From Eunapius fragilis (taxonomy: Eukaryota; Porifera; Demospongiae; Spongillida; Spongillidae): DNA of 64,000 nucleotides. Location of the stretch: NCBI GenBank assembly GCA_963681505.1, contig OY811980.1, positions 1,689,595 to 1,753,594 of the forward strand, given 5' to 3'. The position numbers were made by a program, and so were the translations under genes. The notes beneath the pieces are model-generated. The model worked only from the letters and a program-made list of their open reading frames with translations. It was not told the origin of the DNA and ran no database searches. Shown one piece after another: positions 1 through 11,000 of the stretch (the stretch's first letter is position 1; each line of letters opens with the position of its first letter).

Positions 1-76
1 ATTCATAGCTGACATGTTTTACAACATACAGGTATGATTGGCATGAATTTAATAATTTTATTATGAAGCCATAAAC

Positions 77-109
77 TTTTACTTCCTTGATGCTATCGCG
101 GACTTTAGT
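77..109. repeat. Solo terminal repeat of a MITE family
   Basis: This stretch (TTTACTTCC...GACTTTAG) closely matches the right terminal repeat of the 613-bp element at 1039-1651. No matching left end lies upstream within the window, so it is either the right end of another copy cut by the window edge or a solo remnant. The rest of 1-510 is intron of TRAF gene A, with nothing else recognisable. Confidence 0.5.
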
Positions 110-510
110 ATAGAAGCTTAGTATAGAAGCTAACCTGTCCATAGTAGTATCAGTTATTTCAGCATTAATCTATTTACTTGCAACTACTTTAATTCCTCCT
201 TAACTGAGATTGGCCCTGCACCAAATTCTTTGTGATTCTTCTTAGATTGGTGTTCTTTTTTTTTTTCCATTATGTCAAGGCTCAAATGGTTTTTGTGGAA
301 TCTTTGTTATGTGAGGCAAACCTGTTGCAGTGTACTCCCCATCATAGCCCTGCCATGAACTCATCAACTACTGGAAATTTGTCAGCTGAACAAATGCTTC
401 AATGAATGGAAGAATCAGATGATATGGGTCCTAAACAAATGATATTTGCAATTAATTCATATTTACTATGTCAATGTAACTATTTATCCATTGAATCCTC
501 TATACTACAG

Positions 511-3500
511 GCTCATGTGGAAGAGTGTGGGTACGAGGTTAAAAAAAGTACAATGTGTTATACTCAAGTCACTGTTTCTGCGGTAAGTGAGTTTTTTTAG
601 ATCTGTTTCACTTGCTTTTGTATAGAAAGCAAAACAAAATACATTATTTAGTATAAATAGTTGCTAAAATTGTAATCTTTATTAGATGTGTGTGGTGGTC
701 TGCTGTAGACGCTTGAAGGCTATGGTGGCCAGTATTTGTGCACAAGTTCTTATTGTGATCGTCACCTTGTCTTGTGTAGATGGCAACCCACATGACCATG
801 TGTCCCAAAGCAATCAGGCAGTGCCCTCTGTATGGTCTTGGATGCAGCCATGATGCCAAGGTATGGATCATTTGTATTTTCTACAAAATAATGGTGTTAA
901 TATTAATTGTATCTATTACCTGTGTACAAACTACTAGTTTATAAAACCAGCCATATTCACAGCCTGTGGGTGATAACGACCCACATGAAATGGTTGCAAT
1001 CCATTTGGACAAAGCTTGCAACGCAACTGAACCCACTAAAGTCCACGACACCATCAAGGAAGTAAAAATTATGCACTTTAAAAAAAAAATTTAAAGGTGT
1101 CTTTGGGGTCTAAATAATAGGTTAGACATTTTTCGCAGACCATCTCGTATTGTTAAAAATTCGGTGAGTTGAATACTAATGAGTTGGCGATAATTAACAA
1201 GTAGCACTAATGAAATTAACATGAAAGCACTTCGAAACTTTTACATAACTCAAACGAATAAAGTATAAGGAGCGCCTTTAGCAAACTATGGTTCTGAACA
1301 GCTATTTTAGCGAGAACAGTTTGTTTACACAGTCTAAAGGTGGCGCCAGTAATGAGGCTAAAAAGTAAAGAATGTATTCTTGAAAATCAAACAGACAGTG
1401 TAAAAGTGAAGACGAGATATTGTATATTTTACATGTAGAATCAAAGTATGATTCTTTATTTTGGATGCGGTACAAAATAATGGTCGAATTGAATAAATAT
1501 TTAAAAAGTACCCCCTGTTAAAATTGTTGACTAATCGTTAAGCTGCACAAGGTTCATTTTTATACCCAAGATTTCTACACATTGTGGTTTTGTGGCCAGG
1601 AATTCATTAAGAAGCCGTTACCGTTTACTTCCTCGATGGTGTCTCGGACTTTAGTTACTACATATCAGCGATAGTCCTTTCAATCTGGTTCATTTCATTC
1701 CCATTAATCATAATACACATAAGTGGCATAAAGGTTCCCTGCCCCATGCCTCCTCCCCTGCTTCTATGTCCACCTCTGGAGCCACAACATGAAGGTGGTG
1801 TATATATATATATATACCCCTTGCCAAATTCCTTGTCATGCACTAGCCACACCGGTGTCGCAGTATATATTGTCCCCCCTTTTTCTGTCCCCCCGGACAA
1901 CCTATCCTAGGACATTCTGTCCCCCGGACATCCTATCCTAGGATAAATTATCCCCCCCCCCCCCCCCCCCCCCCCCCGGACATTATATCCTAGGATCAAT
2001 TGTCCCCCCCATGTATACATTGTCCCCTCCCCCCCCCCGAATATTATATCCTAGAATCAATTGTCCCTCTATTGTAGTTCACCCCATGCAAGACTATACA
2101 CATCGAACAGTGTCCCGCAAAATCACCCTTCTGGATAGTTTTTCAAGATTTTTTCATTTTCCATGAACTCCAAAGAGCTTCTATATATAAAATGGTCCTT
2201 ACGCATCCTAAATTGGACTATGTATCCATCATAAAGTTAAAAGTTATTAGGCATTGAATTTATAATTAGCCATACATTTCAATGCGAGCAGTACTTTCTT
2301 TTGCTGTCCTGGAAAATTTGATGAAGTATCATAAGGATGATTTTGCTTGACAATGTTCCATATACTGATTCCTTCTCTCTCTCCCCCACACATGCATTAG
2401 CCGCCCAACTGTACATTATGCAACTTGGGAAGCGCGAATATATACCGGTATATATCCTAATATCCTATGATAGATCGTTTTGGCTGGCTCTTCTTCTGAG
2501 TGAGCGTTTCTGATCTTTTGTATATCCGACTGGATAGCAGCCGTGAACGAGATACTGAAAAACTGCGTCGTATTCCGCCATTCTATATACACGTGTCTAG
2601 CCATACTGTTAGTTAACCCGCTTGTACAACATTTTAATAACATTATTATATTCTTGGGGAGGGGACAAACTATACACAATATCCTAGGATAGATCGTCCG
2701 GGGGACATTATATCCTAGGACACAGTGTCCGGGGGGACACTTTTTCCAGGGGGACAATATAAATTCCGACACCGGCACAAGATAATTCATCAGCAAATGT
2801 CTGAACTTCTGAACCTGCTCCAGCCATTGTGCTGGCTATCCTTCAACGTTCAGAGATCTGTCATGTTGTGCATGTGAATGTATTAATTAATTAAGATTGC
2901 CTTTTGTGATTAGCATTACCGTAAAATCTCACTTAAATGCTGCGGCGTTTAATTGAGACTAAAGATGCTTGGGTGCTTGTGTCAAAGATTTGGATACTCG
3001 CCTTAAAAATATCAGTACTGTTGTAAGAGCGGCTGAAGGTTGCACACATGCTTGGATAATGGATGATTGCTATCCAAAAACCTGGGGAGGCCAGGGTATG
3101 TTGTTACGGCGGTGCTGTATTTTTTTTTTTTTTTTTTTTTGTAAGGAGGGATATTCATGTTAGTAGTCCCAATTAGAAGCTACTGCATTTAATTGGGATT
3201 TTAGTATAATATCAGTGATGCATATGTTTGAGTGCACCGTTTTGAAAACTGACTAACTGTATATGATCAGTCTGTAAGCATTTACTTAGTTGTGTTGCTC
3301 CATAGATGGGCAGCAAGGACCTTGAAGCTCACATCACAGAAGGGCTAGTAAATCATGTCACAATCCTGGCTACAGCCATTAAGACTGCCCAGGGTGGCAC
3401 CAGTAGAGATGGTGAAGACAGCGGGTTGGCTGGAGAAGTTAGCAGCGCAGGGTCCCTTGGATACTCCTCTGACTATTTTCCACAGGAAAATTTTCCACGA

Positions 3501-4220
3501 AGAAAAAAGTCTAGGGGACCTAAAGTTGAAGCTGATAGCCTTGATAATGAAATACCTATAGCTGTACCTATCTCAGTGCAAATATCCAGTGTAAAGTCTG
3601 AACTTGAAAGTACTCTCACTGATGAAATTAAAAGAAAAGATACTGAAATCTCTCAACTAAAATTGCAATTGACAAATCTTGAAAAGAAGGTTCAGGCTAA
3701 AGACACCGAAAATGAAGATCGTGGTTTTCGTCTTTCACTCCTGGAGAATGTCAGCTATGATGGTACAATGATATGGAAGATCCCTCAGTTTGCCCAGAGA
3801 ATGGTTGATGCTCAAAATGGAAAGTACACCTCCATCTTCAGCCTCCCCTTCTACACCAGTCGCTATGGTTACAAGCTTTGCCTGAGGCTGTACATCCTAG
3901 GTGATGGGATTGGCAAAGGTACACACATGTCTTTGTTCTTTGTCGTGGTGCGTGGAGAGTTTGACAACATCCTTCAGTGGCCATTTACCTACAAAGTCAC
4001 ATTTCGTCTGCTCAACCAGAATGATGGCAAAGACATAGTGGATAGCTTCCTACCGGATCCAATGAGCAGTTCATTCAAGAAGCCAAAGACGGACATGAAT
4101 GTTGCTTCAGGTTGTCCACGTTTTGTCTCAATAGGTGATGTCAGGAGTGGAGGGTTCGTTGCTGATGACACCATCTTCATCAAGGCTAAGGTGGACACTA
4201 CATCAATGAAACTACCCTAG
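511..4220 (+). CDS. TRAF-like protein A (5' part missing from window): zinc-finger exons, coiled coil, MATH domain
   Basis: This is the 3' part of a TRAF-type signalling adaptor gene; the RING exon would lie left of the window. Exons inferred from splice signals and matching exons in gene B are 511-582, 780-860 and 3306-4220, all phase 0. The first two encode TRAF-type zinc-finger segments. The last (304 aa) starts with an amphipathic segment, then a charged linker, a coiled coil rich in K/E/L at about residues 95-135 and a MATH/TRAF-C domain at about 145-300 (YDGTMIWKIPQFAQ, GYKLCLRLYILGDG). TRAF proteins trimerise through the coiled coil and bind receptor tails with the MATH domain. The 511-582 exon has KKST where gene B has KKCP, losing one probable zinc-binding Cys. 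Gene A lies on a segmental duplication shared with B, and its last intron holds two inserted elements. It may be functional or decaying. Confidence 0.75.
1039..1651. mobile_element. 613-bp MITE with ~30-bp inverted repeats, TA-flanked
   Basis: The left end (AAGTCC...GGAAGTAAA) and right end (TTTACTTCC...GGACTT) are inverted copies with about three mismatches over 30 bp. Both are bordered by TA (1037-1038 and 1652-1653), as for Tc1/mariner-type insertions. The interior is AT-rich and has no transposase ORF, so it is non-autonomous. It sits in the last intron of TRAF gene A. Confidence 0.65.
1852..2775. mobile_element. 924-bp non-autonomous element with ~100-bp inverted repeats rich in CCTAGGA and poly-C
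   Basis: The ends CCGGTGTCG and CGACACCGG start inverted repeats that can be followed for about 100 bp, including TATATTGTCCCCC and repeated TATCCTAGGA / GTCCCCCGGACA modules. Flanks read CACA on both sides. The paralogous intron of gene B (about 18,296-18,375) has the same flanking sequence (ctagccaca before, ctccagccattgtgctg after) without the element. The target duplication is CA or CACA; the CA-rich site makes this ambiguous. A poly-C run of 26 lies at 1952-1977. The 126-aa minus ORF inside has no recognisable domain. Confidence 0.7.
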
Positions 4221-5310
4221 CCCAGTTGCATCACTTCCAACATCTCACATCAACACTGAACTACAGCGTACAGTGTGCAGAGGTTGTGAGAATCTGCACA
4301 ACAACCATATGCAGATGGATATGCAGGCGGCATGCATCTGCATGTGGTCGGTATGCAGATTCCACAAATCTGCATACTGTACGTTGTGGCATAGTGCGAT
4401 ATGCTGGGGGAAATATTGCTTTGCCACCTCAGAGGACAGTGTTATATGGGATGAAAGTTTTGATAACATATCTCCAACCACACCACCAGGTATGCACAAC
4501 AGTGCCTGTAATGGTTCGTGTAATCACTGTGTATGTCCATAGCATGTCAGCAGGTTCCGCTGATACAAAAGCAGGGCATTTGTTTGTATCTGCTGCTACT
4601 TAAAAGTGTACTGACATGGACGTACACAAGTGATTGCATAAACTATTGCAGACACTACTGTGCATGTCTGGTGGTGTGATTTAGATGACAGGTGAACAAG
4701 CCAATATGATGGAACAAGTCAGTACATTTTATTTGCTTATGCTTACAAAAGTGAAAACAAAAAAAAATGGAAAAAAAAAAATGAAAAAGGAAAGAAAAAA
4801 AAAGGAAAATTTTTTTTTAACTGCATAGATTATTTTAAACCTAGTCAATAACTTCTGACTTGTCCATGTTCTGCCAGCACATCAGTGTTGTGAGATGTTG
4901 GAAGTGATTGCACCCGTATGATGCTGTGCCCTGCCATGCATCGTGTATGGGCTAGTGGTAAGTAAAGTAATGATCAATGAACGATTCCATATATTCAAAA
5001 TGATTATATGTGAGTTGTATTTAGTATAGATGTAGTGTACAAGCTATGTATCATCTTCATGAACACAGTTATATTATAGTTGTTATTAATGCCGAAGTGC
5101 ATGGTCAATTCAAATGCACGTATCAAGTCGTGGTGATTGACTTGCATAATTTGTCCATGAGGGGGTTAAGCAGCAGACCACAGTCGAAGCTGTCTCCCTA
5201 CACAACTGAGCGGGCCAATGGTAAAACGCTGGGTTAGCATTGGCTGGCCAGGGCTACGAGTCATGATGCCGGTCATGGTGGTATGATTTGGTCAGTGTAG
5301 AAATCCAACG
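4221..5310 (+). other. 3' flank of TRAF gene A, duplicated downstream of gene B
   Basis: The sequence matches 20,835-21,900 at high identity, including a cluster of ATGCAGAT / ATCTGCAT motifs at 4300-4385 that can pair with one another, and an A-rich stretch at 4755-4810. Short ORFs here are open in several frames and have no coding signature. It is read as 3' UTR or intergenic sequence carried along in the segmental duplication. Confidence 0.5.
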
Positions 5311-5545
5311 GATGCCACCTCCCCATTGTGATCATGAAAGATGCCCCACCTCCCCATTGTGATCATGAATGGTGCCCCGCCTACCATAGTGATCATGAAG
5401 GTGCCCCACCTACCCACAGTGATCATGAATGGTGCCCCACCTACCCACAGTGATCATGAATGGTGCCCCGCCTACCCATAGTGATCATGAATGGTGCCCT
5501 GCCTACCCATAGTGATCATGAATGGTGCCCCTCCTAGTGATCATT
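5311..5545. repeat. Minisatellite, ~31-bp unit (copy A)
   Basis: About seven units of a GGTGCCCC...CCCATAGTGATCATGAAT motif. The same array is much longer at 21,910-22,690 next to gene B, so its copy number changed after the segmental duplication. Confidence 0.85.
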
Positions 5546-6240
5546 ACAAATATATAAGTACAAAAAAAAATGAGGGGTGGTGGGTGGGTGCTCAGGCTAG
5601 CTGCATATAGAGCTAGCACTTGTGTGCATGAACTGGAACCAATAACCAGTCACCTGAGTTGTAGATTGTGTAAGATGATAACCCATACTGTCTGGCTGAA
5701 GCATGCCGAGGCCAGAAGGCAGGTGCCAGTCTCACCAAACATTCACCCAGAACATTAACCATTACCTAAGCATACAGATATGTAAGAAGCACTTGACAGT
5801 TTGTTCCATTGCCATGAACAAGTTACTCTACAAAACAAAAAAACCTAGTTGGTAGCAAGCTGTTACTTATTTCTACCAGGACTTAACCAGTGACTTCAAA
5901 GATGTCGCTCTGCATGCACTATTTGCTTTGTACATGGATAGCTTACTCAAATACTTAGTAGAGCGATTGGCACATCCATCAGTACAACCACATGCTCTGA
6001 AGCTACTAGGTCAAGTGGTAGGACTGCCTTTGGTAACATCTCCGTACATGTATTCTGAGCCAATAGGACAATTCATTTTCTATAGCTTATCTAGATAGAG
6101 AATGAGAATGCACATGGGCAATGAGCCAAAGTACAAAGTTAAACTGGATGTGTGGTGGAGGACCTACTGCAACTGGGGTGAAGAAGCATGCCAAGGCAGG
6201 TGTGTTCACTGCTGGCCACATGCTTAGCCAGACTCCTTGC
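5546..6240. other. Duplicated non-coding segment downstream of array
   Basis: Near-identical to 22,690-23,440. It contains short ORF fragments in both copies but no splice-supported gene. No function recognised. Confidence 0.4.
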
Positions 6241-6732
6241 CAGGTGAGAAGCCATGCAGGAAACATGTTGCTTGTCACCTGGTGAGAAGCCATGCAGGGG
6301 ACATGGTGCTTGTCACCTGTGAGAAGCCATGCAGGGGACATGGTGCTTGTCACCTGTGAGAAGCCATGCAGGGGACATGGTGGTGAGAAGCCATGCAGGG
6401 GACATGGTGGTGAGAAGCCATGCAGGGGACATGGTGGTGAGAAGCCATGCAGGGGACATGGTGGTGAGAAGCCATGCAGGGGACATGGTGGTGAGAAGCC
6501 ATGCAGGGGACATGGTGGTGAGAAGCCATGCAGGGGACATGGTGGTGAGAAGCCATGCAGGGGACATGGTGGTGAGAAGCCATGCAGGGGACATGGTGGT
6601 GAGAAGCCATGCAGGGGACATGGTGGTGAGAAGCCATGCAGGGGACATGGTGGTGAGAAGCCATGCAGGGGACATGGTGGTGAGAAGCCATGCAGGGGAC
6701 ATGGTGGTGAGAAGCCATGCAGGGGACATGGT
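6241..6732. repeat. Minisatellite, 27-bp unit (GAGAAGCCATGCAGGGGACA core), ~16 copies
   Basis: Nearly identical units with no unique spacers between them, so it is a tandem repeat and not a CRISPR array. Two or three slightly longer units with CTTGTCACCT at the left match the single short array at 23,430-23,540 in copy B. The unit length is divisible by three and the array is open on the minus strand as a 9-residue repeat (TMSPAWLLT). Confidence 0.9.
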
Positions 6733-7704
6733 AGCCGTCACCGAAGCGAGGCGTTCGCGAGGCGTTCGAATGTAGGAAACGAAAGCCACGCTGCTCCACC
6801 GACCAAGTGCTTGGATCGTGGAGTCCTCGATGCCGGCCGCCGCGGCTGCTGTCGCGGCCCCAATCCTGAAGCTGTGGCCAGCGTACTCACTTGGGTTCAC
6901 CGATAGGGTTGCCAATGCCTTCCTGACCTCTGATATAAATCGTGGCTTTTGGAGGGGTACCAGATCCTTTGTGAGGAAGAAAGGCCCGGCGGAGGTGCCC
7001 CGCACCGCTATAAATGCCAGCGTTGCTGAGATGGGGCAGATGTCACTGTGCGAAGGACCGATATAGATATCGGCACCCGTCCCAAACTGATCACATTTGG
7101 CGAAGCTGAGGTGTATCTTTACTACAGATGGCGACGAGGGGTGGTTGAAGGAGATGTCACTCCACTTCAACTGGGCCCGATTGACCTTTTTGGAGGACGT
7201 AAGAAGTTCTCCGAGACGAAAAAACCCGAAATAGCACAGCGCCGCTGTGGCCCAATAGAGCTGCCGGTCTGCGTCATCGCACTTGGCCCAGTATTTCTGC
7301 AGGCCCCCCAGGATAGCGGGAGTGACTGGGAGGCGAACCTTCTTCGGCTTGCCCGATGTGGCCAGAACGCGCCTGATGCCCGCTTGTATTCTGTCCAACC
7401 GGGGCATGGTGGATTGTGTGCGAGGGTCCGGAAACCCCAGAGAGATCTGCATGCTTCGCACGGCGGAGAGGTAGGTTCTTATGGTCTGGAGGGATAGCTT
7501 ATCGTTAGCCAATACGGTTGCAAAGTAGCATAGCGTGCGCTCGGAAACGGGGAAAGGGGAAGGAATGCTGTAATTGTCACAGAACGTGAGGAACCGGCGC
7601 GTTCCGGATTGATAGGTGCGGTGGGTGGATTCCGCTAAACCCTGCGCATAGTAGAATTGAAGCGCGCTGTCCAATCCGGAGACAGCCAATCGAGGTCCTT
7701 GCAA
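6313..7704 (-). CDS. Tyrosine recombinase of Ngaro/DIRS-type retrotransposon, fused in frame to a 9-aa tandem repeat
   Basis: The recombinase part is about residues 1-325; in such elements it integrates a circular DNA intermediate by strand exchange rather than by an integrase. The C-terminal catalytic box HSFRIGAATAAAAAG with GRWSS and the active-site Tyr in SYIRTP is clear. The N-terminal SAM-like DNA-binding half (ESTHRTYQSGTRRF) is present. After residue ~325 the frame does not stop but runs into the flanking minisatellite, adding about 15 copies of TMSPAWLLT before a stop at 6313, so the native C-terminus and the element's 3' end seem missing. Its start overlaps the RNase H region, the usual compact order gag, RT-RH, YR. 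No methyltransferase domain was seen, which favours Ngaro over classical DIRS. Confidence 0.85.
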   Translation of the reverse strand: MQGPRLAVSGLDSALQFYYAQGLAESTHRTYQSGTRRFLTFCDNYSIPSPFPVSERTLCYFATVLANDKLSLQTIRTYLSAVRSMQISLGFPDPRTQSTMPRLDRIQAGIRRVLATSGKPKKVRLPVTPAILGGLQKYWAKCDDADRQLYWATAALCYFGFFRLGELLTSSKKVNRAQLKWSDISFNHPSSPSVVKIHLSFAKCDQFGTGADIYIGPSHSDICPISATLAFIAVRGTSAGPFFLTKDLVPLQKPRFISEVRKALATLSVNPSEYAGHSFRIGAATAAAAAGIEDSTIQALGRWSSVAFVSYIRTPRERLASVTATMSPAWLLTTMSPAWLLTTMSPAWLLTTMSPAWLLTTMSPAWLLTTMSPAWLLTTMSPAWLLTTMSPAWLLTTMSPAWLLTTMSPAWLLTTMSPAWLLTTMSPAWLLTTMSPAWLLTTMSPAWLLTGDKHHVPCMASHR

Positions 7705-9360
7705 AGCAAGGCGTCCAACAGCCCGGCCGGGAGGGGAGTGGGTGATGGGTCCGCCCCTTGTACCTGCAGATGAAAAATTGGGAGCACATTACGGGAGAGT
7801 GCGTCTGCCGCCGTGTTTTGGGCTCCGGGTAGGTGAGTACAATGCACCGTGAACCCGTGGTAAGCCTCGATGTAGAAGAGGCAGCGCATTAAGTGCATCA
7901 GGTGATCGACTTTAGAAGACCGCGATGACAGCGAAGCGACGACTGCCGAATTGTCGCAATGATAGGTGACATGGGCAGCGGCGGGCCAATGCGGTCCCCA
8001 GACGGCGGCTGACAATATATTATCGGCAGCATTTCCTTAACCGTGATGGGGAGTGATTGGGACCTCTCGTCCCATCGTAGCTGGAACCAGTGGAGGTTCC
8101 AGAAAGCCCCGCAGCCCCACGAACCGGATGCATCGGTGTAAAGCTGGTGGGGTGGACCAGCCGGGGGGTTAGTGAAACCGACGCCGTTCCATTGCTCTAT
8201 GAACACACGCCACCAGGATAGGTCTGCGCGGAACTCCCTGCCAAGGCGGATCAGATGATGACCGCGCGCTGAACCCGATATGAGGGCGATCATGCGGCGG
8301 AGAAAAGCGCGCCCTGGTCTGACGACTTTGCAGGCGTGGTGCAGGAGGCCTACGAGAGACTCCAGTTCTCGTCTACGACAGGTCTTCTTGTCGCCCCAGG
8401 CGCACAGCGACGCCTGTATCCGCGAAAGTTTGTCAAGCGGCAAGCGAATGGACCCTGCTATGGAGTCGACCTCGATGCCTAAAAACGTAAGCTGGGTGGT
8501 GGGGGCAACGCACTTTGCCACAGCTAGCGGAACACCCAGCTCGCGGCAGGTGCTCTCGAGTGTCCGGAGGTCGTCCGCGCACTGTGGCGAGCCAGGCGGG
8601 CCTACCACGACAAAGTCGTCGAGGTAATGCGCAACGTGGGACACGCCTCTGCTCCGAATGATCCATTCGAGCGCGTCCGCCAGTGCGTTGAAGATTTTTG
8701 CCGCCGACCGCAGACCAAAAGGCAGCATTGCGTCGCAGTACAGTTTCCCTTCCCACCTGATACCGAGGAGTGGACGGTCATCGGGATGGACCGGCACCAG
8801 GCGGTAGGCCGCCTCAATGTCGACTTTTGCGAGACGAGATCCCGGTCCCAGCGCGGTTACCATGGACACAACCGTGTCCACGGAGACGTATGACAACGAG
8901 CATAGGGCCGGGTCGATGCCGTCATTAACGCTATGCCCGGCTGGGAAGGAGAGGTCGGTGATGATCCTCCATTTGCCCGGGGTGTGACCCTTGGGAACCA
9001 CGCCGAGCCGGTTGCACTGCACGACGCCTGCGAGGCTCCGATGAAGGGGGCCCAGGATACGATTGCGTTCTAACTCTGACGAGATGAAGGCGGACACTAC
9101 TTCCGGGTGGGCGGCGGCGGAAGGCATATTAGCCGCGGCTGAGAGCAGCGGCTGCGATCGCGCGAATCCCACACGAAAACCAGCAGAGATCCCTTCGCTG
9201 AGATAATCCCGGTAGCGAGCGTCGCGGTGGGCTGTGAGGGCGGAATGCCATGCCTCGGCGGAGCCGCCCTTGAAAGCCGAAGTGTCCGCCCCGACCCTGG
9301 GCCGGAGGGGTAGGTGTGCCTGCAGCCGGACGAGGTGCCCGGTATAGAGGTATGCGTCTG
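7635..9360 (-). pseudogene. Reverse transcriptase - RNase H of Ngaro/DIRS-type element, frame broken
   Basis: The RT would copy element RNA and the RNase H would remove it. The RT core shows the YLDDFVVVG catalytic box, KWRIITDLS and LAKVDIEAAYR. RNase H follows with LYTDASGSWGCGA, then in a different frame CDNSAVV and the H-containing LPGAQNTAADALSR motif. The switch of frame near 8018, at an ATATAT-like stretch, indicates a 2-nt insertion that breaks the polyprotein between the RNase H halves. The longest uninterrupted frame is 7898-9172 and is not opened by ATG; the frame continues upstream to about 9360. The element is therefore probably not autonomous now, although the rest is well preserved. 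Confidence 0.85.
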
Positions 9361-9721
9361 TAATATCAACGAAGAAACATGCATGTGAACGTGCGTGTGC
9401 TAGATGGGGGGGGGGGGGGGCCTATCATGCTATCATCGTAGGTCACGCTCGTGCAGAGCGGAGCGATGACACTAAACCTAACCCTAAACCTCCTATGACC
9501 TACGGGCCCTGGACCCGCGTGGTCACCAAGGTTTGGTTGAAATGCGAGTGCGGCCGGATTGCAGCGGAATATGATTTGAAACGGATGAAATGATAAATAT
9601 GCAGGGATGAAATGAAAATATGCAGGGTATATGACATGCCGCGGGTGTATGATAAATATGCATGTGAGCGTATAGGCGATAGGCACATGGGCATATAGTA
9701 CACGCCAGATTTTTTATTTTT

Positions 9722-10516
9722 TTAGTTGCGTGAGTAGGGGTAGAAGGACGTCCCTCGCTGCCTGCCGGACCGGCATGTAGACGCCGGGTGGTCGCCCGAG
9801 CAGGAGGAGCAGCAATGCCTATATTTACAGGAGCTCGAATAGCATCGCTCCTTGTTAAAGCGCCGACACACCTCCTGCTGGCTGTTGGGGTTGGGTCGAA
9901 GAGAGGGTGCGTGTGGCGAGCTTAATGCGAGGGCATCTGGGCACGCCTCGCTGCCATGATGCTCGCTCAGGCATCCCCTGCACCTGGCGAGAGGTTTAGC
10001 CCTCCCAGCGAATGCCTCGTTGTAGAGCGACTGGTCCTCGGTGCCCCAGCTAAGCGAGCGGGATGCTGCCGCCTGCCGGCGGTATAACCGGTCGTATGAG
10101 ACCCATGCGTTGACATCGAATGTTCTAGCCGACCGGACTATGCGCCGCATATATGCCCACATGTCGGCGGCTGCTAGCGGGTACTTCTTGCAAATCACCG
10201 ATGCCATTAGAGAGTAGCATTCCACCCACACCGAGATGTCAGTAACGGGTGTGGACCGGCGGGGAAGTTTCAACGTCAAGCCGTGCGATGTTGCCTCGGC
10301 TGATGTATCAGGCAGCCAGGCCTCCCGCAGCAGCTCGTAGGTCTCTACGAACTCCATGTTTTCGATTCGCGCGATGAGCTTGCCTGGGAGGCGGCTAGTG
10401 AGCCCCGCAGAGACGGGCGAACCCTCGCACCATCCCAGCAGCGCAGACAACTGCTGCAGAGACGCGCCGTTCGGTTGGTTCTCGAAAGTTGGTAGCTGCG
10501 TCATATCTGGGTTCAT
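9722..10516 (-). CDS. Gag-like protein of Ngaro/DIRS-type element
   Basis: A 264-aa ORF encoded upstream of the RT on the same strand. The C-terminal third has a Cys/His knuckle (CRRFNKERC, then C-KYRH and CCSSCSGDHPASTC), as in DIRS/Ngaro Gag proteins that package element RNA. The N-terminal part is helical and has no named domain that I recognise. The ATG at 10,514-10,516 is the first in frame. GC content is clearly above the surrounding host DNA, as for the whole element. Confidence 0.75.
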   Translation of the reverse strand: MNPDMTQLPTFENQPNGASLQQLSALLGWCEGSPVSAGLTSRLPGKLIARIENMEFVETYELLREAWLPDTSAEATSHGLTLKLPRRSTPVTDISVWVECYSLMASVICKKYPLAAADMWAYMRRIVRSARTFDVNAWVSYDRLYRRQAAASRSLSWGTEDQSLYNEAFAGRAKPLARCRGCLSEHHGSEACPDALALSSPHAPSLRPNPNSQQEVCRRFNKERCYSSSCKYRHCCSSCSGDHPASTCRSGRQRGTSFYPYSRN

Positions 10517-11000
10517 GCGACAAAAATTGTTGTGTGAGTGGGTGCGAACTAAGGGGGAACAATATATTTAACCCTCCTGCGCTCTGCTACCCTGCGACAT
10601 GCACCCGCTCGTGCGCCGAGGTGGGCTGAACGCGCACGAGCTGCGAGACTTGACGCGCAGCCGAGCGGGTCGACGTGCTGCGACGCGGCGGGTTGCATGA
10701 TGCTTAGAGGTGGCGAGCCGTTGTGCGGCAACGCGGCGGGTTGCATGCCATATGCGGGTGGCGAGCAGTTGTGCGGCAACGCGGCGGGTTGCATGCCATG
10801 TGCGGGTGGTGAGCCGTTGTGCGGCAACGCGACGGGTTGCGTGCCCAGAGGCGGCGGCCGGCATGCCGCGGCGCGGCGGGTTGTGCGTGCCAAGTGACTC
10901 GCGATGGTGGAGCGCGGCCCCTGCAGGTGGAATGAGGCTAAGAAACAGATGCTGTCACTAACACGACATACCCGGTCCGGTTTGCGCCCCCGAAGCTAGC

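Larger units (their letters stand above)
6733..11000 (-). mobile_element. Ngaro/DIRS-type tyrosine-recombinase retrotransposon (3' end apparently truncated)
   Basis: Order on the minus strand is leader, gag, RT-RNase H, tyrosine recombinase. The left junction with the host minisatellite is sharp at about 6732. The right boundary is not resolved: GC-rich leader sequence with a three-unit ~57-bp repeat (10,700-10,860) continues to about 11,000 and perhaps 11,500. The split direct repeats (A1-B1-A2-B2) expected of a complete element were not found after the recombinase. The paralogous copy at 23,540 lacks the whole insertion. Confidence 0.75.

Noticed and set aside
6241..6732. Regular repeat array resembling a CRISPR
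   Set aside because: Units are contiguous and identical with no unique spacers, and the context is eukaryotic.
6292..6906. Plus-strand ORFs with GEKPCRGHG repeats, resembling zinc-finger linkers
   Set aside because: Shadow of the 27-bp minisatellite; lacks C2H2 spacing.
8280..8893. Plus- and minus-strand ORFs within the RT region
   Set aside because: Shadows of the GC-rich reverse transcriptase frame.
9470..9492. AACCTAACCCTAAACC resembling telomeric repeat
   Set aside because: Too few units, and it lies within the retrotransposon between gag and RT.
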